The notes beneath the pieces are model-generated. The model had not been told where the DNA came from. It saw only the letters and a list, made by a program, of their open reading frames with translations, and ran no database searches. Shown here one piece after another: positions 25,936 to 32,187 of a stretch of 64,000 nt of DNA. Positions within the stretch are counted from its first letter, which is position 1, and every line of letters starts with the position of its first letter. The position numbers and the translations under genes were made by a program. Origin of the DNA: Campylobacterales bacterium (GTDB lineage Bacteria > Campylobacterota > Campylobacteria > Campylobacterales > Nitratiruptoraceae); contig JAMONM010000098.1 in NCBI GenBank assembly GCA_027065825.1, forward strand, positions 1-64,000. The letters run 5' to 3'.

Positions 25936-27277
25936 AAAAGAGTATGAAAAACCGGTCATTATCAGAGTCGAAAGCGGCTTTTCAAAAGCAGGCGTACCGT
26001 TACCCAAACAGCGTGTGAGAAAAAGCATAGGCGGCGTATCTATTAACGAATTGGTAAATAAGTACGGTTCGCCCCTTTTCGTATTTGAGGAAAAGAGCAT
26101 AAGAGAGAGATACAAAAGAGCCTACGAAGCCTTTTCTACCAGATATCCTAACGTGGAATTCGGATGGAGTTATAAAACGAACTATTTAAAGGCAATTTGC
26201 GCCGTTTTCCATCAGGAGGGGGCTATCGCGGAGGTGGTGAGCGAGTTTGAGTACCAAAAGGCGCGGGAGCTCGGCATTGAGGGCAAAGACATCATTTACA
26301 ACGGACCTTACAAACCTTACGACTCTCTTATGAGGGCGGTAAAAGAGGGGGCGAAGATACATATCGATACGTTTGAGGAGATCAACGATCTTGAGCGAAT
26401 CGCGAAAGAGCTTAAAAAAGAGGTCCCCGTAGCCATACGACTAAATATGGATACCGGCGTATATCCTCAGTGGAGCCGTTTTGGTTTCAATATCGAAAGC
26501 GGCCAGGCGATGGACGCCGTCAAACGGATAGAAGCCGGCGGAGTGCTCAGATTGAACGGTTTGCACGCGCATATTGGAACGTTTATGCTCGATCCTCACG
26601 CCTATTACGTGGAGACGTCCAAAATGGTGCAATTTATGAATAGCGTGGAAACGAAAAGCGGATTTTCCATAGAGTATATAGACGTAGGCGGCGGATTCGC
26701 CTCGAAAAATCGTCTCAAAGGGATATATCAGCCTCCGGAAATAGTCGTTCCTTCGATAGACGATTACGCCGAGGCGATTACTTCGGCCATTTATGAAAAT
26801 ATACACGGCAACAGATATCCGAAACTCTATCTCGAAACCGGCAGGCATCTTATCGACGAGGCCGGTTATTTAGTGACCTCCGTGGTAGCCAGCAAAACTT
26901 TGCCCGACTCGAGACGTAGCTATATCGTTGATGCGGGAGTCAATCTGCTCTATACCTATTTTTGGTACAAGTTTAACATTGAGCTAACCGAAGAAAAGAG
27001 CGGAATCAGCGAACCCTCCGTAATAAACGGTCCTCTTTGTATGAATATAGACGTTATAGAGGACTCGATTTTGCTGCCGAGGCTAAAACGCGGCGATATG
27101 CTGGTTATATCTCCGGTAGGAGCCTATAACGTAACTCAATGGATGCAGTTTATCAGATACAGACCGAGGGTTTTGATGGTCATGGAGGACGGAAGCGTGG
27201 AGATCATAAGAGAGAGCGAAGATCTGAGCGATATAGAAAGAAGAGAAAAACTGCCCAAAAAGCTTGAAATAAGGTAG
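25928..27277 (+). CDS. PLP-dependent decarboxylase (LysA / alanine-racemase fold) with N-terminal leader-like extension
   Basis: 449 residues from the ATG at 25928, which has AAAGGAG five bases upstream; a TTG further 5' lacks such a site. PLP Lys83 lies in SYKTNYLKAI; GLHAHIGTF, IDVGGGFASKNRL, LETGRHLIDEAGYLV and GPLCMNIDV (Cys371) follow, as in diaminopimelate and related decarboxylases. Before the catalytic fold comes about 45 residues beginning MSKKEYEKPVIIRVESGFSK, which has the Tyr-x2-Pro-x-Ile pattern of leader peptides bound by PqqD-type domains. Substrate unknown; a housekeeping LysA would lack this tail. Confidence 0.87.
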   Translation: MSKKEYEKPVIIRVESGFSKAGVPLPKQRVRKSIGGVSINELVNKYGSPLFVFEEKSIRERYKRAYEAFSTRYPNVEFGWSYKTNYLKAICAVFHQEGAIAEVVSEFEYQKARELGIEGKDIIYNGPYKPYDSLMRAVKEGAKIHIDTFEEINDLERIAKELKKEVPVAIRLNMDTGVYPQWSRFGFNIESGQAMDAVKRIEAGGVLRLNGLHAHIGTFMLDPHAYYVETSKMVQFMNSVETKSGFSIEYIDVGGGFASKNRLKGIYQPPEIVVPSIDDYAEAITSAIYENIHGNRYPKLYLETGRHLIDEAGYLVTSVVASKTLPDSRRSYIVDAGVNLLYTYFWYKFNIELTEEKSGISEPSVINGPLCMNIDVIEDSILLPRLKRGDMLVISPVGAYNVTQWMQFIRYRPRVLMVMEDGSVEIIRESEDLSDIERREKLPKKLEIR

Positions 27278-27280
27278 CTA

Positions 27281-29362
27281 GTGAAAATAGTATCGGCAAA
27301 AAAAGAGCTAAAAAGATATCTCAACTCGACCCTTTCTGCCTACGCCGAGGTTCTGTTTATTCAAAACAGAGCCATAGGGGCCGTTATTTTAGCCGTTACT
27401 TTCGTCGATTTGGGCATTGGATTGGGGGCTTTGATAGGTATTGTCAGCGCTCTTGCATTTGCGGCGTTTGTGAGAATGGACCCGCAGTTTCTTGAGAGCG
27501 GCTTTTATATCTATAATCCTCTTTTGGTGGGAATGAGCGTAGGTTTTTTGTTTAAAATTTCGCTGTTGACGATATTTTTGGCAATAGTTGCCTCGATTTT
27601 GGCTTTTTTGATCACTATCGTTATGAATTCTCTATTGTCCTCTTACGGCGTACCGATACTCTCTTTGCCTTTTGCCACCGTCAGTTCGGTACTGTATCTG
27701 GCCTCATTAAACTATTCCAATCTATTTTACGAATCTTTGAACAACCACGCGTTTTTGACTGTAGGGGAGATGTGTTTGCCGTTGTGGATCTCCTCTTTTT
27801 TCAAGTCGATGGGAACCATATTTTTTCTTCCCAGCGTATGGGTGGGCGCCATCTTTTTTTCGCTTTTGCTTTTGCACTCGAGGATTGCCGCAGTTTTGGC
27901 CTTAGGAGGGTACTATTTCGGTGTTTGGATCCACTCTCTTTTGAGCGGTTCTTACGTAAATTCCCTGCTGAACCCATATGCGTTTAACTATATTTTGGTT
28001 GCGGCGGCTCTGGGCGGAATCTTTTTGGTTCCTGGGATCAGAAGTTATCTGCTTTCGGCGCTGGGAGTTGCCGTATCCGTCGTTTTGGTAGACGCCACGG
28101 CGATTTTTTGGACCCTTTATAAAATACCCGTTTTTACGCTTCCCTTTAATTTGAGCGTTATAACCTTTTTGTTTGTTTTGAGACTGTTAAAATACAGAGA
28201 GTTCGCCTACGTAATCAAAAGGACTCCCGAGAATACTCTGAGCTACTACCTATTGAGTCTGTTTAGATTCAAAAGCCACGAGAGCGCCGTGTTTTTGCCG
28301 TTTTCGGGCAAATGGAGCGTCTATCAGGGATTTGACGACGTATGGACTCATCAGGGTAGATGGAGATACGCTTACGATTTTGTTATCAGAGACGAAAACG
28401 GTAGCAGCTACGCCTTCGATGGTAGTAGACTCGAAGACTATTACGCGTATAAAAAGCCCGTTCTCTCTCCTGTAAGCGGCTACGTCGTAGAGACTCTCTC
28501 CTCTTTGCCCGACAATCCCATAGGAGAGGTGGACAATATAAACAATTGGGGCAACTACGTTATAATCTACTCTACGGCCGGCTTTTACGTAGAGGTTTCG
28601 CATCTTTCTCAAAATTCGCTGAAAGTGAAAAAGGGCGATTTCGTCGAGGCCGGTCAGATAATCGGTCTGTGCGGCAATAGCGGTTATTCACCCGAACCCC
28701 ATATCCATATTCAGGTGCAGGAGGGTCCGCATTTAGGCAGCAAAACCATGCCTTTTAATTTCGTTGCCTATACGCAGAAGGAGGAGATAAAATTTTACGA
28801 CAGGCCCGAAAAAGGCGAATCGATCTCCAGCTTTAGCTCGGATAAATCTTTGGATTCCAGATTGAGTTTCGTTTTGGACAGCGTTTACGAGTTTGAGGTA
28901 TTTAAGGATATGGCCAAAATCGACTCCTTTAGCCTCGAAGTTAAAATGGACAGGTTCAGCGGCAGATTCTTTTTCGAAGACGAAAGAGGAAACAGACTCT
29001 TTTTCGCAAAAGAGTACGGAGTCTTCTATTTTTACGATTATGTGGGAGATGACGAGAGCTATCTAAAGAGAATTTTTATGGCTGTTCCCAGAATCGCCCT
29101 AAGCGGTAGCAGAAGGGTTGTATGGAGAGATTTCCTAACCCCTAGGATCGTACATAGCGGTTTGAAAAGGGCTCTTTATATGTTTTTGGCCTCTTTTTGC
29201 TACAAGCCCTTTTTATACGGAGGGGTTTGGGAAAAAGAGGGTAACCTCATTAGAGGCGAAATCAGAGGTGACAAGATATTTAAAAGCGAAACGGTCATAG
29301 ACGAAGTAAACGGATTCGCTTCTATACGACTGGATGAAATTTTAATCAGGAGGAAAAAATGA
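27281..29362 (+). CDS. Urea-transporter-like membrane domain fused to M23 peptidase
   Basis: 693 residues, GTG start. Residues about 20-305 contain two pseudo-repeats of the urea transporter (UT) family: FYIYNPLLVGMSVG then ILSLPFATVSS, and NYILVAAALGGIFLVPG then PVFTLPFNLSVI. Residues about 335-505 are a lysostaphin-like M23 peptidase with the full zinc set His357, Asp366 and the HIH pair 474/476. A further 190 residues follow, beta-rich, with no clear family. The peptidase should face the periplasm. It could cleave peptidoglycan cross-bridges or process a peptide. The fusion with a solute channel is unusual. It overlaps the next gene by 4 bases. Confidence 0.85.
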   Translation: MKIVSAKKELKRYLNSTLSAYAEVLFIQNRAIGAVILAVTFVDLGIGLGALIGIVSALAFAAFVRMDPQFLESGFYIYNPLLVGMSVGFLFKISLLTIFLAIVASILAFLITIVMNSLLSSYGVPILSLPFATVSSVLYLASLNYSNLFYESLNNHAFLTVGEMCLPLWISSFFKSMGTIFFLPSVWVGAIFFSLLLLHSRIAAVLALGGYYFGVWIHSLLSGSYVNSLLNPYAFNYILVAAALGGIFLVPGIRSYLLSALGVAVSVVLVDATAIFWTLYKIPVFTLPFNLSVITFLFVLRLLKYREFAYVIKRTPENTLSYYLLSLFRFKSHESAVFLPFSGKWSVYQGFDDVWTHQGRWRYAYDFVIRDENGSSYAFDGSRLEDYYAYKKPVLSPVSGYVVETLSSLPDNPIGEVDNINNWGNYVIIYSTAGFYVEVSHLSQNSLKVKKGDFVEAGQIIGLCGNSGYSPEPHIHIQVQEGPHLGSKTMPFNFVAYTQKEEIKFYDRPEKGESISSFSSDKSLDSRLSFVLDSVYEFEVFKDMAKIDSFSLEVKMDRFSGRFFFEDERGNRLFFAKEYGVFYFYDYVGDDESYLKRIFMAVPRIALSGSRRVVWRDFLTPRIVHSGLKRALYMFLASFCYKPFLYGGVWEKEGNLIRGEIRGDKIFKSETVIDEVNGFASIRLDEILIRRKK

Positions 29363-30264
29363 AAAAAACGTTGATAGTTTCTGCGGCACTTGCCCTTTCG
29401 TTGAGTGCGGGCGATATAGACGTGGCGGTTCCTTTTGGCGGTTATATCGATTACGGTTCGGACGGAGCCAAAGATAGCGCTTATTACGGCGGATTGTACG
29501 TGGAAGGAACCAATGGCGTGCATAAAATAAAACTGCAGTACAGCTATTTGGATATAGATTACAGATTTTCGGACAGCATCGCTCAGAACGATTACACGAT
29601 CGCGTATGAAAACGGATCCTTTAAAGAGCTCCTCGTCGGCGGCGGTTTTCACTATATAGATAGTGACGACTATCTAACTGACGGAGGAAAGATTCTCTTT
29701 TTGAGGCTGCAAAAATTTTCTGTATACGATTTCGATACCGGTTTGGATATTTATTACTCGAAATATTCCAATTTTGACCCTTCGCTGAACGTTTGGCAGT
29801 TTTCTCCCTCGATCGGAAAATTCATAAAAGGGTGCAGATACGGCAATTTTTATCTAAACGCCACATACAACTATATAACTTTCAAAAGCTCCAGAGTTAC
29901 GCAAACCGTTGTAGCAAACTCCCGAATGCCTGTTGTCTCTAATAGACACACCATAACCGTATATGAGGAATATTCCAGCGATAACCACTCTCTAGAGCTT
30001 AGCGCCACCAACTACTACGGCAAATTTACCACCAAAGGATATGTCTGGTTCGGTAAACAGGCGTTTGCGGTCAGAGACGGAGGATTTACGGTTTACAATC
30101 TCAACGAAGTACATAAAGGCGGGGCCGGATTATCGGTAAATTACGACTTCTCATCCAATATGGGGGTCGGTTGTTCGTTGACGTACGAGAAATTTACGGA
30201 TACGGAAACCGGCGGCGATACTTCCATGATGGTAGCCGGAGTTTCTCTCAATTATATGTTTTAG
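29359..30264 (+). CDS. Outer-membrane beta-barrel protein of unknown function
   Basis: 301 residues, AGGAGGAAAAA before the ATG. Signal peptide MKKTLIVSAALALSLSAGD, then alternating strands rich in Tyr and Gly (PFGGYIDYGSDG, KIKLQYSYLDIDYRFSD) and a C-terminal strand ending in Tyr-Met-Phe, the aromatic terminal residue recognised by the Bam machinery. About 12-14 strands are likely. No close family recognised. It is the fifth gene of the PqqD/ATP-grasp operon and would provide its outer-membrane part. Confidence 0.75.
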   Translation: MKKTLIVSAALALSLSAGDIDVAVPFGGYIDYGSDGAKDSAYYGGLYVEGTNGVHKIKLQYSYLDIDYRFSDSIAQNDYTIAYENGSFKELLVGGGFHYIDSDDYLTDGGKILFLRLQKFSVYDFDTGLDIYYSKYSNFDPSLNVWQFSPSIGKFIKGCRYGNFYLNATYNYITFKSSRVTQTVVANSRMPVVSNRHTITVYEEYSSDNHSLELSATNYYGKFTTKGYVWFGKQAFAVRDGGFTVYNLNEVHKGGAGLSVNYDFSSNMGVGCSLTYEKFTDTETGGDTSMMVAGVSLNYMF

Positions 30265-30272
30265 GAGCCTAT

Positions 30273-30887
30273 ATGAGATTTGTTGTGTTTATGATTATCT
30301 CGCTCTTTTCGGCGTTTGCCTACGAGGATTTCGTTAAAAGAGCCTATTACGACTCCTACAACTACGAAAAGATGGGAGATTACGAAGATGCGATAAAATC
30401 ATTGATGCCTGTTTTGGAAAAGTATCCCAAAAGCTATACTCCCAATTTGAGACTCGGATGGCTATATTATCTTTCGGGGAAATATAAAAACGCCCTTTAC
30501 CACTATCAAAAGGCCGTTGTCGCGATTAAAAGCGCGGTGCTTCCCCGACTGGGAATAGCTTATATTTATCTGTTGCAATCCAGATTCAAAGAGGCCCTTT
30601 CGATCTGTAACGATATATTAACTACCGACTACTACAACTATTACGCTAATCTCTACGCCGCAAAAGCTTTGTTGGGAAAAGGCGACCTGGATAATTGCGA
30701 AGCCATCTCGCTGAAAATGTTGGCTCTTTATCCGACTGATGTGAAATTCCTGGAGGTTTTGGGGGAGTTATATATAAAAAGAGGCAGAATCGAAGAGGCC
30801 AAAAAGGTTTTTGAGGATATTTTGATTTTGGATCCGAAAAACCTGAAGGCTTACGATTTTTTTCAAAATCGTATCAAATCAAAATGA
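30273..30887 (+). CDS. Periplasmic TPR-repeat protein
   Basis: 204 residues from the ATG at 30273, which has TAGGAG just upstream and opens with a signal peptide (MRFVVFMIISLFSAFAYED); the open frame reaches back into the barrel gene but without a usable start. Tetratricopeptide units can be read from about 30 on: YNYEKMGDYEDAIKSLMPVL, LGWLYYLSGKYKNALYHYQK, YLLQSRFKEALSICND and ELYIKRGRIEEAKKVFEDIL. It likely forms a scaffold with the neighbouring barrel and M23 proteins in the periplasm. Confidence 0.85.
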   Translation: MRFVVFMIISLFSAFAYEDFVKRAYYDSYNYEKMGDYEDAIKSLMPVLEKYPKSYTPNLRLGWLYYLSGKYKNALYHYQKAVVAIKSAVLPRLGIAYIYLLQSRFKEALSICNDILTTDYYNYYANLYAAKALLGKGDLDNCEAISLKMLALYPTDVKFLEVLGELYIKRGRIEEAKKVFEDILILDPKNLKAYDFFQNRIKSK

Positions 30888-30898
30888 AAGGATAGAGC

Positions 30899-31342
30899 AT
30901 GAGTATGAAAAAGACGATTTTGTTGATTTCGGCGGCTGTTACGTTGGCTACGGCGGCCGGAGACGGGAGAGCGCTTTTTGAGCAGAAGTGTCTGCAGTGC
31001 CATATGGACAAAAAACCTTCGCCCCTGCAAAAGATGCGGATGAAGGCTCCGCCTATTTTCGGCGTGATGTTCCACGTAAAAGAGGTTTACAAAGATAAAA
31101 AGAGCGCGGTGGATTTTATCGTGGACTACATTATGGAGCCATCCAAAGAGAAAGCGGTCTGCATGCCAAGAAGTATTAAACGTTTCGGCCTGATGCCGTC
31201 GATGAAGGAGAACGTAACCAAAGAGGAGGCATACAAGATAGCCGAATATATCTACGACAACTTTCCCCCTAAAGGGTTCGTGCATCCGCCTATGAACAAG
31301 GGCTCTAAAGACTCGGCTTCGAAAAACGGGAGAGTTGAGTAA
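30899..31342 (+). CDS. Monoheme c-type cytochrome
   Basis: 147 residues, AAAGGATAGAGC before the ATG. Signal peptide MSMKKTILLISAAVTLATAAG followed by the heme motif CLQCH at residues 31-35. Candidate axial methionines lie in VCMPRSIKRFGLMPSM. The fold length fits class I cytochrome c with a Lys/Asp-rich surface. It is a periplasmic electron carrier. It closes the operon that starts at 24671, 11 bases behind the TPR gene, and may or may not belong functionally to it. Confidence 0.88.
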   Translation: MSMKKTILLISAAVTLATAAGDGRALFEQKCLQCHMDKKPSPLQKMRMKAPPIFGVMFHVKEVYKDKKSAVDFIVDYIMEPSKEKAVCMPRSIKRFGLMPSMKENVTKEEAYKIAEYIYDNFPPKGFVHPPMNKGSKDSASKNGRVE

Positions 31343-31346
31343 TAAT

Positions 31347-31421
31347 TGGAGCGGGAGACGGGATTCGAACCCGCGACCCTCACCTTGGCAAGGTGATGCT
31401 CTACCCCTGAGCTACTCCCGC
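31347..31421 (-). tRNA. tRNA-Gly (anticodon GCC)
   Basis: Reading the minus strand from 31421, the 7-bp acceptor GCGGGAG pairs with CTCCCGC; the D arm is GCTCAGGGGTAGAGC; the anticodon arm ACCTTGCCAAGGT gives GCC; the T arm holds GGGTTCGAATCCC. Discriminator T and an encoded CCA are at 31350-31347. All arms fold normally. Confidence 0.95.
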
Positions 31422-31423
31422 TC

Positions 31424-31510
31424 TGGTACCGAGGGAGGGACTCGAACCCTCACGGGCAAAAGCCCACGAGATTTTGAGTCTCGCGTGTCTACCAGTTTCA
31501 CCACCTCGGC
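31424..31510 (-). tRNA. tRNA-Leu (anticodon CAA)
   Basis: From 31510 on the minus strand: acceptor GCCGAGG with CCTCGGT (one G-T wobble), D arm, anticodon stem GAGA/TCTC with loop CTCAAAA (anticodon CAA), a long variable arm TGGGCTTTTGCCC typical of leucine tRNAs, T arm GGGTTCGAGTCCC, and encoded CCA at 31426-31424. It lies two bases before tRNA-Gly in the same transcript. Confidence 0.95.
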
Positions 31511-31559
31511 TACGGGATTGAAATTGTATAAAAGATTTTCTTAAAGGCTATTTAAGAGG

Positions 31560-31577
31560 TTCGGCCCGAAGGCCGAA
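31560..31577 (-). terminator. Hairpin after the HU gene
   Basis: TTCGGCC and GGCCGAA form a 7-bp stem with a four-base loop, 8 bases after the HU stop codon on the minus strand. The bases that follow are A/T-rich but without a long T run, so termination is probable rather than certain. Confidence 0.5.
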
Positions 31578-31585
31578 AAGTGGAG

Positions 31586-31867
31586 TTATTTGGATTTGGC
31601 TACCGCTTCTTTGAGCTTTTTACCGACTCTAAATTTTACGACTTTCGTAGCCGGAACTTTTACGACTTTGTTAGTACCGGGAACTTTAGCCTCTCTGGCG
31701 GCTCTTTTTGCTGTTGTGAATGTACCAAAACCTATAAATGCAACTTCGTCACCCTTTTTCAACGCTTCGGTTATAGTCTCCAAAGCCGCATCTATAACCT
31801 TTTGGGTGTCTTTTTTGGAAAGACCCGTCTTTTCAGCGACGGCGTTGACAAAATCGGCTTTTTTCAT
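31586..31867 (-). CDS. hup: HU-family DNA-binding protein
   Basis: 93 residues, starting MKKADFVNAVAEKTGLSKKD. The HU/IHF signature is present: GFGTFTTAKRAAREAKVPGT in the beta arm, then KVPATKVVKFRVGKKLKEAV. Dimeric nucleoid protein that bends DNA non-specifically. AAGGATG precedes the ATG, and a TACAAT -10 candidate (complement of 31903-31908) lies about 36 bases upstream of the start codon. Confidence 0.95.
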   Translation of the reverse strand: MKKADFVNAVAEKTGLSKKDTQKVIDAALETITEALKKGDEVAFIGFGTFTTAKRAAREAKVPGTNKVVKVPATKVVKFRVGKKLKEAVAKSK

Positions 31868-31902
31868 TGCGCATCCTTTTAATGAAAATTTTTTACAGAA
31901 TA

Positions 31903-31908
31903 ATTGTA
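31903..31908 (-). promoter_or_regulatory. hup: Probable -10 element of the HU gene
   Basis: On the minus strand TACAAT with TG directly upstream lies about 36 bases before the HU start. The gap 31868-32187 between hup and ftsK (about 320 bases) otherwise holds A/T-rich DNA, a short ACTGT...ACAGT inverted repeat near 31949-31964, and the ftsK promoter; I see no gene in it. Confidence 0.45.
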
Positions 31909-32128
31909 CAGATTTTTTTTAAAAAATTCAAGGAAAGTTCGTTAAAAACTGTACAAAAACAGTGTAGTTACGGCTAAAATAACTAATCCAAAGGTTTAAA
32001 AAAAGTCCGATTGCGCTTTATCGCCCATATTTTACACTATCCCTTAATTTGGCTATTTGTTTGCGAGGCAAATTTTGCTTTAGGCTTGTAGCTTTAAGCG
32101 AAAAAATTAAATTTCGGAACCTATCGGA

Positions 32129-32158
32129 TTGATAAAGTTACCGCCTCTGTTGTATAAT
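32129..32158 (+). promoter_or_regulatory. ftsK: ftsK promoter
   Basis: TTGATA (32129-32134) and TATAAT (32153-32158) are separated by 18 bases, a good housekeeping sigma promoter. Transcription should begin near 32165. This matters for the ftsK start: TTG codons at 32158 and 32164 would lie in or before the first transcribed bases. Confidence 0.7.
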
Positions 32159-32187
32159 TGCACTTGATCTTTAAAAAAGGAGTCCAC

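Noticed and set aside
30171-30272. Upstream extension of the TPR gene into the beta-barrel gene
   Set aside because: Signal peptide and ribosome site both place the start at 30273.
31868-32187. Small protein or RNA gene in the hup-ftsK gap
   Set aside because: Only promoter-like elements and short dyads are visible; no frame with a start and ribosome site.
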